DNA of 64,000 nt from Nereocystis luetkeana (Eukaryota; Sar; Phaeophyceae; Laminariales; Laminariaceae). Position numbers and translations under genes: made by a program. The stretch is taken from contig JARUPZ010000016.1 in the NCBI GenBank assembly GCA_031213475.1, positions 10,370,270 through 10,434,269 on the forward strand, read 5' to 3'. The notes under the pieces were generated by a model. That model saw only the letters and a list, made by a program, of their open reading frames with translations. It did not search any database and was not told where the DNA came from. Positions 39,973-51,839 of this stretch are shown piece after piece (the first letter of the stretch is position 1; the number at the start of each line of letters is the position of its first letter).

Positions 39973-42680
39973 ATGTCCGGTGGAAATACGAGCGGGCGGA
40001 GCTGCGCTGAGACGCCCGCCGTGTCCGCGCTGTCGCCCTCAGGCGCCCGCCTGGCTTTTGCAATCGAACAAACCAGTGCTCGAACTGATGAAAATGAAGT
40101 CGTCGACAGGGCGACGGATTCCCGCGATCATCTCCACCGGCCCACCTCACCAATACCCCAAGACTCTCTCGTCAGCGATGGTGACCACACAGCTAACCCT
40201 CCTCTTGTCCAGTACCGAGTAACGATCTCGAGCAGTGGTGCCTCACGCACTTCCTCAAGGTCAGCGGCGGCAGCAGTCGGCCAAAATTCCGAGAGGAGAT
40301 CGCTAGCGTCAACATCGTCCCTACCACCACCACCATCGTCGTCAACATCGCCATCGTCGATAGTGAACGACGTGATGGCTACGTGCGACGTCAAGGCGCC
40401 CGTCACGACGTTGCAGTGGCTTGACGAGTCGCACCTCGCGTGCGGCCTGCAAGACGGCACCGTGGTCATCATCGCGCGCCGGTCGAAAATGTCGTCGGAG
40501 CGTCGTTTGTCGGAAAATGGCCGTGGTTCTGGAGACTGGACACCGACTCTATCTCGGTGCTTCCATCGTGCACAATCCGATGATAACTCAGAAGAGGGGG
40601 GGGGCAAGGCTAAGAGGGTTGTGTGCATCCGACTCTCTGGGGAAGGGCTTGCTGGTGGAGGAGGCGGCGGCGCGACGGGTGCAGCGCGTGGGAGCGAGCC
40701 GACCCTCTGGGTGCTTTACGGAGACCGTGTTGTGGTGTGTGTCAGCGCGGAGGCCGTCATCACTCTCGCCAGGTAAGCTTCAGCGACGATTTACTATCTG
40801 TGTACGACCACGATACAAACAGCTTTGTACTATTATTATACCTGGTACCTGGTAGTAATAACGGTAGACGCAAACCGATTTCGGCGGTGTCCAGTGCCGA
40901 AGGCCCGAAAGATACTATCCTGCAATTGAACTGCTGCTGCTGTACCCAAAGAGGTACCGGCATATTAAGGACGGTCGGCCGATTCAGTTGTGCTGTCAAA
41001 CGCGGGGCTGCCTCGAAGGGTTGCAGGCTGCGTTCCAAACAGTTGAAATATCGTCGTGTTGCAAATGAATTGTTTCCGGATTTGAATGGCAAAAATGTGT
41101 CCGTTTTCTTCCTCCTGCCCGAACCTTAAGCCTGTAATCGTACGAACGACACACCCTCAGGCAACATAGTGGCTCCTCCTCGTCATCTCTCTCGAGCGCA
41201 TCAAGCAACAGCGCCTCCCCCAACGACAACGGCGAAAACCCCACCCCTTCATCCCCGGGGCCCACCTTCGTCAAGATCCAGCTCGAAGGGCAGGAAGAAG
41301 TTTTGGACGTCGTGGCATGCCCCGCGTCCGCCGGCCTGTTCGAGGTTCGCTCGGACCGCCACTCGCACGTCATCCTCGCCGCAGGGGTTTCCCCCTCCTT
41401 GGCGTTCTACCCCATCGGGGCAGAATCGCGCTCTTTCGGACTCGCGAGCATCGCGTGGGCTGTCGCGTCCCACGTGACATCGCTAACCGTCGGGGCGATC
41501 GACGGAATCTTCGGCTTCGTGGGACTCCGAGGGAGAGGCAAGAAACCCGCCAACAACGGCAGAGGGGGAGGAGGCGGGAACGAAGACGGGGACGTCAGGG
41601 AAGAATCCCCTCCCCCTCTCGTGCTGCGCTGGGATGGAGGACTGCAGGATGGGTGGCGCAGGGTGGTGCGTCTTTGTCTAGACCCCTCTGGGCGGCTGGC
41701 GGCTGCAGCGGATGGGTTCGGCCGTGTCATGCTCGTGGATTGTGCGACCCGACAGGTGCGGCGTACGATGTGGTATGGTATGGTATGATACGGTGCGGTA
41801 CCGCAACGGTGCGGCCACGGCACAACACGGTGACGGTACGGTAACTGTGCGGTAACGATGTAGCAAATGTATGATACGATACGCTACGGCAACGATACAC
41901 AAACGATACGATATACAGCATACACGTACTTGTTTTCCGGAAGGCAATACGCTTATACTTGGCGAGCACAACCGGCGATCCTGGAGTGGCGTGTACGTCT
42001 TCGATGTGATACGCACACTCCATTTTTCCCTCGAGCTTCATTTCCTGGGCTCGACATCCTCGGCCACCGCTTTTTACCATCGTGTAATTTTTTTTTTTTT
42101 ATTCGTGCTGAACGCTACGGCTTCACGTGTCATGCCTAATCCAGCCGGCTTGCTTGCTTTCTCTGTCCCCCCCTCTCGCGTGCGCTTGGCCCCTCGCCAC
42201 CGCCGCACAGATCCTTCGGATGTGGAAAGGGGTGAGGCACGCGGAATGTGGCTGGCTGGAGGTGGCAGAATCGTGGGAAGGGCGGCGGGTCGCTTCCGTT
42301 GGGCAGGAGCGCCTCGCCGCAACCGCGACTCCTCCGCCGGGGGAAGCAGTGGCCACGCCCGTCATCGGCCTCTATCTCGCCATCCTCGCACCGCTCCGCG
42401 GCCGCGTAGAGCTCTGGCGAATGCGACACGGCCCTTGCGTGAGAGTTGTCCCCGCGCCGGCTGGCGCTCGCCTGTTGACGTCTAGACCGAGTCTCGTTGT
42501 TTCTGCCGCGAGCTTGGGCGCGGACGGAAGAAGCGACGGAGAGAGGCGGGGGAGTCACACCGGGGATCTGACGAGCTGCTACCTCCTCAGTGGCGGGGAT
42601 GGGACAGGCGGGGCTGAGACTAAACTCCAGCTCAACCCGCTCTTGGTGGAAGAGGCAGACTTGGCCGACCTGCCGAGCAG
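39973..42680 (+). CDS. RAB3GAP2-like: RAB3GAP2-like exons 1-3: N-terminal propeller region
   Basis: Exons: 39973-40772, 41161-41755 and 42211-42680. Exon 1 holds SALSPSGARLAFA and LDESHLACGLQDGTVVII, blade-like segments, then LWVLYGDRVVVCVSAEAVIT, which matches the family's Tyr-rich blade. Exon 2 holds the family-typical AWAVASHVTSLTVGAIDG segment and, near its end, LDPSGRLAAAADGFGRVMLV, the best-conserved block of RAB3GAP2_N. Exon 3 opens ILRMWKGVRHAECGWLEVAE and continues YLAILAPLRGRVELWRMRHG, both close to animal and plant homologues. Exons 1 and 3 end in phase 2 and each next exon restores an Arg codon. Ser-rich and Gly/Asn-rich inserts lie between blades. Confidence 0.93.
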
Positions 42681-45600
42681 GTGAGCGACCAACTTGCACT
42701 CTTCGCACAAATCACGATCTAGACAATGTAGATCCTAATTTTTGGTAGTTTAACGAAAAGGTATTGATATATTTGCGATCACGACCTGTAGTAGGTCATC
42801 TACAGCAGATCGTATGTTCGTCTGAGCTGCTGTATCGATGTACAATTTGGCGGCGCGGTACGCTGCTCCATGGTAGCTGGGGGAACAGAGGCATCGCGCA
42901 ATGGTCATGGTTGTCTCCGGCGGTTCTCGGGGGGCGTTTTCATTAGAGCCGCAGAGATGACCGAGCTGGAGCCGGAGTGCATCGTTGGTAACGAAATCGC
43001 AACCGGTCTTGCTCGGTAACACGTTCGCCAAATAGCCGTTTCAAGCGTGGCATGCGCTGACACACCGAATGAATCACGATATCAAAATCATCCACCAAGA
43101 AGATAATACATTTGCCGTTGTGAGATACTGTGCAAGAGCTGTATCATACAGATCTCATAGGACAAAAATGGGCGCAAGAGCCGTGCAACACAAAAAGGGC
43201 ATATATCTTGCAGATGATATGGATCAGGAGCATATCTGCCCCGAACGGTCTGAATCGTGAGATGGGGATCTGTCTGAACTGTCCGACGCGTACAATTGTT
43301 TGTTTTCCGGCTTCCCCCATGCGTCTCGCCCCACACGCCTCACCGTCCACAACCGCCAAGACCGACCTATATGTGTACCTGAAAATCCGATGCATTCTGG
43401 CACCTTATGTAAGGACCACCTCAAAAGGTAGTGGCAACGATCATTTCCTGACGAAACGAACCCAACCCTACACAACCCAAACCAGCCCAACCGTACCCAG
43501 CCCAACCCAACCCAATCCAACGCAACGTACGGAAACACCACTTTCTGTGGATGCTGATCGTTTTTTTCGCAGGCTTTCTCGCGAACCGATGGTTGACGAC
43601 GACTACCGCCTCCGAAAGTTCGCGGCCGCCGTGGTGGAGGTGAGAACCCACGGCCGCGCTACCGCCACCACTGCCGAGCCGGGAAAGGTGGTCGGGGAGA
43701 GGGAGCGGCTGCCGGCTGGGCAAGCGGCGCGCGAAGAAGCCCTGTTCCAGCTGCTGTCGCAGCTCGAGTCGCTGGAGTCCCTCGCGCGGGCGACGGCCTC
43801 GCTCGAGAAGGAGTCGTCGGAAGACGGTGCGATCTGTCTGAGCGTCTTTTTTCAGCGTCGGGCGTGCGCTTTGTGTCGTGAGCGCGTTGACAAAGCGACG
43901 GCGGCGGCGGCGGCGGCAACGGAAGGAGATGCCTCGGCTTGGTCAAAAGACGGGACTGCCGCGCCTACAGAAAGGGAGGCAGCGATTTCGACGCTCCTTT
44001 TTCGCGCAGCGGCGTTCGAGCTTTACACCGTGCTTGAGGCCGTTGGACTGCAACCGGCCGGGGCGGGAGGAGAGGATGAGAACGGAGAGCCTGCGTTTTT
44101 ACCCCCCGGCAAGAGGGGGTGGAGGCATGCGCTCTTGTGTGAAGAAGCTGCGGGGTGGGCCGACATAGAGCGGGGAGGTACGGCGGTGCGTTCGATGCAT
44201 GCACCGAGCGTGGAACTCCCAGACTTTCAGGTGCGAGTGTAGTAAGTTGGTGTTGCAGACTCGTTTTGGGGAAAGTGTTTATATATCAGAAATATCAAAT
44301 CAGGGGGTAGATCAGATCAGATCAGATCGCTTATTTCATCGGATGGAATCTGTTTGCTCTGTATAAAACGGCTCTTGCACAATACCTCATGCCGGAAACG
44401 TATGATAAGACTAGATTGTATTCAATTCTTACGAATACGCCCGCGGTGAGTTCGAACGATGGGAGTGGTTGATAGTCCACTTCGCAAGCTGCATGATACA
44501 CTTTTTTCCCTTCGTATGAATCGAGTGAGTGACAAGTGTACTCAACATGTGAACGCTACTGCCGTAATACCTCGAAACGGTGGGCATGTCGTGGGTTGGT
44601 GTGGGTGGGCGTTGGCTGTTGTCTGTGGGTTGGCGTTCTGCTGGTGCTCGATCGTGCTCAATCGTGAATGCTGTGCTGTTGCTTCTCGCGCTATCGGGCG
44701 TGCTTGTGCTGTGGTCGTTTTTTTCATCGCGATATGTCCGATGTATGAGAGCATTCACAAGTCACTGGTCGCTCCGTGGTGACGAAGTATCCTGCCGGTA
44801 GGCGTAGAAATAGGGGACGGGCTCCATTTTTCAGAGGATGTTCCACTGCCCCCTGACTCGTCTCCCTCTTGGTCGGTGCCGCGCAGGAGTTTCTGGAGAC
44901 CGTGAGCGTTGTGCTCGAACGGCGGGAACCTGACCCTCAACCTACTACGCACTCTTTGAGAGACCGAGCAAGAACGCCGCCGCGGTTACAGTTCGTGACG
45001 AACGGGTCGGAGGAGGCCCGCAACAGCACACGATCACGCCGGTCCAGTCGAAGCTCGGAGTCTCCTCGTAGCGAGCTCTCGTCGGCTGGAGACGCGGCAA
45101 CGCACAAGGGGGACGTTGGCGTTGCCCCGGCGGACCGTGCGGCGGAGCACGCGATTTGCCGCGGGCGCCTCGTGGGCTGGCTGTTCCGCCCGCTGCTTTC
45201 GGATGCTTTTGCCATGGCCTCCTTGACGCGGGCCTTGTCAATCCTGGGGCTAGGCGGCAAGGAACAGGCGGGTGTCCTCGTCCGGGACATGGCGGCTTGG
45301 TTTCTGGCTCTGCCGGTGGGTCGCGCGGCAGACATAACGGTAGGTCGGGAGGCCCAAAACTGCCCGGTGCTCCGATGGCTCAAAGGAATAATCATCCTCG
45401 TATCGTCTTCGTCGTCTAGCTCATCGGCTCCGCTTGCCGCTTGGGATTCGACAAGCACCGGCCCTCAACGAGGCAAGGAGCTTGAAAACGAAAAATCGAC
45501 GCTCGCGAAGAATGGTCGCACGTTCGACCTCTTCGGCGATCCGCTCGACGAGGACGCGGGTAGCGACGGGGAGGGAAGCACCTCCGACGGGAGCGGCGGC

Positions 45601-48600
45601 GGTTCTACCGGCGTCGCGGAAAACGCGTCTGTTAGACCTAACGCGGCGGGAAGCGACGAGCGGCGAGACGAGCAGGAAGCTGGCAGCGACGGCGAAATCT
45701 TCCAGGCGGATGCGGAGGAGGTGCTCAGACCGATGTACGAGGCATGCGCCGCGTCTGAGCGGCTAGAGAATGCTTCCATGCTGTCCGTGGTGGTGGCAGA
45801 GGCGCTAACGGCGTGCCGGGAGAAGCTGGAAGAGAGCTCGCTGGGAGAGGTCGCTCTTGGCGGAGAGGAGGCGTGGGCGACGCTTGCGAGAAGACTCCGC
45901 TTGTGCCTCTTCGTTGATCACCGCCTTCACTGGGGCATGCGGGTGGAGCTCAGGTGGGAGTGTGCGCGGGGGGCGGAGATCCCGAAATTTATTGAGGCAG
46001 TTGAAGATGTCGCAAGGTTTCTGCGTCATGGGCGGGGTCATGAGGTCTTCAGTATTTTTTGGTCGACGTTCAAAAAAACAGGACCCGATTGTTTTGATGT
46101 TGCAGACCGAAGTGAGATGAAATTTATCGAAAGTGTCCTGGTAAAGCTTGTGTTAATACAAGTATATACAATTCGTTTGTTGTTATACCAATTGGCGACA
46201 CCGCTAACGAAAATCAAGAGGCCTCAACGCTCCGGGGGGGGGGGTTCTATTCATGAACGCTGTTTTTTCCGACTCTGTCTTTGTGGAGGTGGTATATTGA
46301 TGAAATGTCGCGCGATTTTGTTGGACATTGTTTCTTGTGTGCTGCGATAGCCTGCCGTGCTGTTATAGCTCTCTCTGCTTGGTTCAGCTCTCGAAGTTTG
46401 TGCAGGTGGGGGTCTAGATTTACGATTGTTTCAAGGCTTATCTCAGCATTGGTCGCGCATCCTTTGCAGTCTGGACATAGTCTGGATACACCGTTGTACG
46501 CGCGTCGATATACACGATTTCGTCTTCTTTTTTATCGGGGGAACGTTCTCGGAGATTTTTCTGCTGTTGCTCGGGTCGCAAGTGATTCGTGATTGTATCA
46601 CCACAGCTCGTCAACACAGTTCCCTGGCTTACTGGTGCCGCGGTGCACGTATTATTTTGTACCAGGTACTGGTAATGCTCTCTTCTATCGAGACGCTTTT
46701 GTTTGATTAGCTTGTTTTTGGCCACCACGGACTATATGTTTTAGTGTTCAGGGAAATGAGCTACGTAATGTGAAGACCACATCATCAGGATCGCCGCTGC
46801 ATATGCTAGGAATTCGAAATCGACATCGGAATCGTGTTTGATACGATACCGATAAACAAAAAAAACGATCGATATGATTTCGATGTTGGACACATCGATG
46901 CTTTCGTTCGGTGTCGGCATGAAAAACACGAAGGCGCCATGAGGTGGAGGGCAAAACAACGTTTCGATACGATATCGAATACTAACATATCGAAACTTTC
47001 GCTATTCTATCCCAACACTAATGTAAGTCCCCCCCTTGAACTGTTGCAGGGACCGCGCGTCGGTCGGGCGCTTCCAGGAGGGAAAAGCGTCGGTATACGC
47101 CCTCATCGCAAAGGACCAGCTCATGTCCTTCACGGACCTTAGCTTCGCCGCGTGCTCGTCGCGGGAGAACGCCGAGGTGGAGGCGTCCGCGCGCAGCCAA
47201 CGCGAAGCAGCAGCGGCCAAGGCTGCAGGCAGACCACCGAGCTCGGAGCGACTCGGCGCTTTGGGTTCGTTGGCGTTGACCGGGGTAGCGGACGCTGGGC
47301 GCGGGGTGGCGGCTGCGCCTAGCTTAGTGGACGTCCGGATGGACGAACACTGGCGCTCGGTGAGTGCCAGCACGCGACGCAGAAGGCACATTTGGATGGG
47401 TGTTATGTTCTATAGAGGTAACCCTTTTCACCTTATGAGGCAATATTTCTGACGGAGGAGGCGTCCTTGTCAACCGAGCAACTACCCAAACAAGGCATGC
47501 CGTATTATCGTTTGTTTTCTGGTACATGTTTCTATGTAAATCTAGGCCATGCTCATTGCTCATCGAATTAAGCGTACATGCACTCTTTTCCCCAAGCCGT
47601 GTTTGGCCCATATTGTAGAGTTCCTCGAGGGGAGAGCCTCAGGAAAAATACAGGTGCACGCCTGCCACAGCATGCGTCGCTTCGTGCCATGTCTGCTCAA
47701 GAGGGAGAGGCTGATGATATCGGTCGACTAAGCGGGTCGCGTTGGGAACACTCACGGGTTGCTACGTAACCGGCTCCGGGATGTGCGATCCCAGCGCTTC
47801 TCTCAACCAGGCGCCGTTGTTTTCGTGCTTACCAACCGGCGCTAGGAACGAGAGACTTTCCCTTCCCTCCTCAAAAGGTTGCGCTAGGGCGAATATTGTC
47901 CGTAGATGTGGGCCTCGTGTTGGTGGCGCAGTGGTCGTGAGGACGCCAGCTGTACTTGTGGCTCCCTCCTACAACTAAATATCGCCTGCCTCTACCCGTA
48001 CGCGTTTGTAGGTAATAGCGATGGCAACGCGGACAGGAAAGGCCCCGGCCACAACCGCCCTGTCGGGTATCGCTCCAGCGCTTCTACCGACGACTTCCAC
48101 TGGCTCTAGCGGAAGTTCGGCGAACAAGGCAAGCCCACGGCAAAAAGCCGCCGCACGTGAGGGCAGCAAGGCCGCGGCTGACGAGACTCAGCTGGTGTCC
48201 ACCGATGCCCCTCCGGAGGCGGCCCCCACCACCCTCTTCTTGATGCGCTCGCACGCGCAGCCAATTGTGCTCGCCTGCCACCGTGCCCGTTGGTTGGTGC
48301 TCTCGTGGGCATCAACAGGACCGGCGTCGGTGGAGTCTCTAGAGCGTGCCACGGACGCCGAATCGACCGTGGAAGCTGCGAAGGCGTCGGAAGCTGCCGT
48401 CCGCCGTCTGTCGCTTGCCGTGGACCACCTGAGCTACCTTCGGACGGCGAGGCCCTTCCTCGCCGGCTGTATCGCGTACAGTCTTTGGGAGCACGGGGGG
48501 GTGCGCTCCCACGTGCGGGATCTTGCACGCGGGCTCGCTCACGGTCGTGGCAAAGGCGACGACGCTGGCGGGCTCGATAGCGCTGGTGGCTTGGCGGAGG

Positions 48601-51600
48601 AGGGCAGGCCGGCGAGAGAAGCCTTCCTCGCAGCAGCGGAGGAGTTCCTAAGGGTAGAGGCATTGTTTGTGGGGTGTCTGGAGGTGAGTACCGGGCGAGA
48701 TAGGCAAGGTGGCGCGGGAGGGAGGGGAGGAACCGCCGGAAGAGGCGGGGGACAAGGCTCTGGCTCCGACGTGTCGTTCATGTCGCTGCTGACGGAGGGG
48801 GCGATGCGGCGCTGCGGCTGGCCTGGCGCCTGGGACCGATGGATCGAGGAATGCCTACGCGATGCTCAGGTTTGTGTGCGATGCGGCGGCGACGGCGGTC
48901 GCAGAGATAGATGGGGCGGTCACAAACCATCGCGCACGCACATGATCACGGAGGGGTCTCCCAGGCATGCTCTTTCGCGGCCGGCCGTTGGTTACGGGCC
49001 CTCCGGCTCACTTTTTTTTGCTCTCGTCTGGTTGATTGATAAAAATAAAGTTTAAGCTCACCACACTTCCGGCTTGCTATGCCTTTTTTTGCCCTATGTT
49101 CTCTCGCCCGCACCGGATTCATAGTTCTAGCTAGCTCAGGGCATCGCACGGAGGTGTTCTCCCTACGATTTTTTTTCTTGCAACTTTAACGTTCGATTGT
49201 CGACATGTTTTGTGTTTATTTTTCTTGCCGTCAGGTGCATCCGCCCCTCCAGTCAGCTGTGGCCGCCCACATGACGCTTCTGCGCGCTCTTCGGGTGAGC
49301 GCGGTCTGCGGATTGGCGGAGAAAGAGACTCTGGGGCTCTTCGAGAAAGGGTGAGAGGGCGTGTCTTGACCCGCGGCGGTGGAGGTATTATTGTTTTGTG
49401 CTGTGTTTGTATTTCCCCGCCCCTTTGTTTTTTTTAGATGAATGACATCCCCCTTGCTTCCCTGAAACGAATTCTTCTGGGACTGACGACCTGCGGCAGG
49501 CCCCGGACGTTTCCCGATTTCAGTTTCGGGCGTCCACGATTTGCTCGAATATTGGGTTGATAATCTGTAGCCTTGTGCGAGGTGATGACGACACTAATGA
49601 AGTAAAAATGCATGCGTTTTGTGGATGTGGTATCTATGCGCCCAATGTAGCGAACGATGCCCTCCACATCAAACAGATCATGATCTATCTATCTACAGCA
49701 GGTCATCTAGGTCCTATCTAGCCTGCCGTTATGATATGCTGTGCAGGGTTTGCATAGTACGTATCCAACCCTCGAGACATACGCCGAATCATGCGGAGTA
49801 TACGTGTTCCACCCGTCAACATGGCTAGGTCATACAGGCCATGGATAAATCTTTCCCGAAAGGTCTAGATCGTCTAGTGTGGATTTGATCCATCTGATCT
49901 ATCTGATCTGTTCGATTGATGAATCCCCCTCTCACGGTACAGGCACAGCCTTTGCGCGGATTCGTCGCTGCGCAATGAGCGCCTCGTCGCCCCCTCGGCT
50001 CCCAGCCCAGCCCTTGACGCTGAGCGGAGGGCTGCCGGTGGCAAAGAAGGGGAGCATGTACTACCTCGGCGAGAAGCGTACATCAGGCGAGCTCTGGAGG
50101 CCATCGTACCGCGCCCAGCTCAGAACGTGTACAGGTACGGTTTCGTGGTCGGGCTTATGTTCGTGCGGGTGTTTGTTGTAGCCGTCGGAACTCCGACCCT
50201 ATACGTATGGCGGCGTATTGGGGGGGAAACTAGCTACTTGGATTTAGTGTGGGGTAGATTTTGCAGTAGGTAAAGGGATGCGTACCACCGGGGGTGGTAA
50301 ATATTTTTGCCGCTGATTATGAAGCAGTTTGTTTTCAGACATACCGGGTAGCGAGGATCGCAGGATCGATGCTGTCAGGTTTCGACCTGCAGAGGTTCGA
50401 ATGGGGTTTCTCTCTCGTGTGCTAAGCACTGCCACATATTTGGCAGGAAAAAGGCTTGGTGCCCCGCAGCTTCTATAGCGTTGTGGAGTGGTGCTGGGTT
50501 CAAGTGCCGGCAGAGTGGTGCGATAATAATAAGGCGGCTCTCAGGTTGTGCCATACCGCCTCAACGCTTTTTCCAGCGAAACCTTACCATGTGTTCTTGC
50601 ACCGCGCTTTGCGGCATTGCGAATCGGGCGTTAAAGCACGCAATCGACGTCCTAATTTTCGCTCATCCTGGCTGCTTCGGAAAAACTGCCCTGACTCAAC
50701 CTCCAGGTTGGCGCGAGACTTCGGCATCTCGGAAGAAGCTGTCCGCGGGTGGCACTGCCTGGTTTTGCTTCGTCGGGGACACGACGTGCCGGGCGAAGAG
50801 GCCTTGTCCCAGGTAAACAGTCGCGAACATGAACACCGAACATTTTCTCAATCCCTTCGGGGGGGGTGTGGGGTGTTGCAGTGGGCTGTTGTGGGGCTTT
50901 AGGTGCGACACGTTTAGCTTGTTGGTGAGCGTTGGTTTTGGTTGGTCCGGGCATGATGAACCGGGAATACCCATTACCCGCGGGTACCCGAAAACCTGCG
51001 GGTACCGGGGTACCCGGTTCCCGACGACACAATTTCCCGCAGGCTCCGAAAACCCGCAGGTTTTGAGCTCGGACCCTACCCGTCGAACGGGCGGGACCCG
51101 TCCGGGTATACCCGCGGGGTACCCGTGTATTTGGAAGCAGGGTCCTACCTCTAGTCGTGCCACCAAGGCGTGTGAAGACCAGGAGATCGCCATTTGGGCT
51201 GTGCTGCAGGGGGACGAAGGTTTTTGGTGACAAGACCCCAAGGCGGCCGACAAACGTCGAGCTGGCATTATTTGCAGTAAATCAGCCGTACCCTTTGTAT
51301 TCTCAGTATAAAAATCATGCTTAAGTGAGAGCAGGGGAAGCAGCTCCCAGAGTGCGCATGGCTCCTGCTACATTCGTTGTAGGTGTCGGTCCCACTTGTC
51401 CGAGGGAAAAAAACTTCCCCTGCCTCGTGTATGCACCTCGCTACACGAGGGGGCTCCGGATCAACCCTCCCCCCAACCTCTTATTATTGTTTCGCGACGG
51501 CGTGCGCCCGCACCCTCACCGCCCCATTTTCTCCTCCCGTAGATTTTCTGTCTACAAGAACTCGCCGGCGACGTCCTGACGGTCATGCGCCTTCGCCTCA

Positions 51601-51839
51601 AGCGGTTCTTGGTTTTTCTCGAGACCTCCCCCGGGTCGTCGAGAGGGCTCCTCGCGAACCTGGACGCAGATACGTGCCAGTGGGTCCGCGCCGCGAAATA
51701 CCCGGAGGCCGTGTCGCGGGCGGGGCAGGGAGGGATGCAGCCCGACCAGGGGCAGCGGGAGCCCCTGAGATCGACGCATGGGGTGCTGTTGTGCCTTGCG
51801 AGAGCGTTGCCACGCGACTCACGGCATAAGGTGAGATAG
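39973..51839 (+). CDS. RAB3GAP2-like: Rab3 GTPase-activating protein non-catalytic subunit, 11 exons
   Basis: In animals this subunit pairs with RAB3GAP1; the complex is a GAP for Rab3 and a GEF for Rab18, acting at the ER and lipid droplets. Eleven exons join in frame to about 1822 residues (human about 1390; the excess is low-complexity insert). The N-terminal beta-propeller-like RAB3GAP2_N region and the helical C-terminal region are both recognisable. The start at 39973 is supported by an in-frame TAA eight codons upstream. Five of ten introns are phase 0 and five phase 2. The 3' end is ambiguous: the last exon reads into GTGAGATAG, which is either the final two codons plus stop (51839) or a perfect donor after 51830 leading to one more small exon. 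The catalytic partner RAB3GAP1 is not in this window. Confidence 0.9.
41760..41925 (+). repeat. Degenerate (GGTATGGTATGATACGGT) repeat at start of RAB3GAP2-like intron 2
   Basis: Units such as TGGTATGGTATG, ACGGTGCGGT and GATACGATACG directly follow the exon 2 donor; they are purine/T-rich and non-coding. Confidence 0.75.
43065..43295. mobile_element. Degenerate family B copy in RAB3GAP2-like intron 3
   Basis: Contains TTGCCGTTGTGAGATACTGT, GATCAGGAGCATATCTGCCC and GATCTGTCTGAACTGTCC. The middle has diverged (the CCCACCCGG word is missing). A further weak copy spans about 9060-9330 and a fragment lies at 7185-7275. Confidence 0.45.
43573..51839 (+). CDS. RAB3GAP2-like: RAB3GAP2-like exons 4-11: helical C-terminal region
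   Basis: Exons: 43573-44230, 44887-45953, 47050-47359, 48012-48869, 49235-49350, 49943-50134, 50707-50812 and 51543-51839. Supporting segments are LLSQLESLESLARA (exon 4), VGRFQEGKASVYALIAKDQL (exon 6), LSLAVDHLSYLRTARPFLAG (exon 7), AAHMTLLRALRVSAVCGLA (exon 8), REAYIRRALEAIVPRPAQNV (exon 9), LARDFGISEEAVRGWHCLVL (exon 10) and LRLKRFLVFLETSPGSSRGL with DADTCQWVRA (exon 11), which follow the order of the family C-terminus. Exon 5 (1067 bp) carries a Ser/Gly/Asp-rich acidic insert. Exons 4 and 7 contain internal donor-like GTGAGA/GTGAGT sites (about 43649 and 48684), so small alternative introns are possible; both exons stay open without them. Confidence 0.87.
45954..47049 (+). other. RAB3GAP2-like intron 5
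   Basis: Exon 5's frame stays open for about 400 bp into this intron, but the AG/GTGGGA donor at 45953 and the exact codon completion at 47050 mark it as intron. The segment 46830-46995 is rich in TCGATA/GATACGATA words; nothing else is notable. Confidence 0.65.
49665..49925. mobile_element. Family B MITE copy
   Basis: Diverged copy with GATCTATC, TGCTGTGCAGGGTTTGCA and CCACCCGTCAACATG. It ends about 17 bp before the acceptor of RAB3GAP2-like exon 9 (49943), so it supplies most of that intron's 3' half. Confidence 0.6.
50945..51140. repeat. (ACCCGCGGGT)-rich palindromic stretch
   Basis: Repeated ACCCGCGGGTACCCG, AACCTGCGGG and CCCGCAGG words in RAB3GAP2-like intron 10. The motif resembles the CGGGTC-rich interior of the element at 27235-27919, so it may be a related element without clear ends. 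Confidence 0.6.

Noticed and set aside
44869-46350. 493-codon frame taken as one exon
   Set aside because: Coding matches end at 45953; the remaining ~130 codons are intron, as shown by the donor and exact codon completion at 47050.
48021-48023. ATG as start of a separate gene
   Set aside because: It is inside RAB3GAP2-like exon 7; the acceptor at 48012 and family match carry the frame through.
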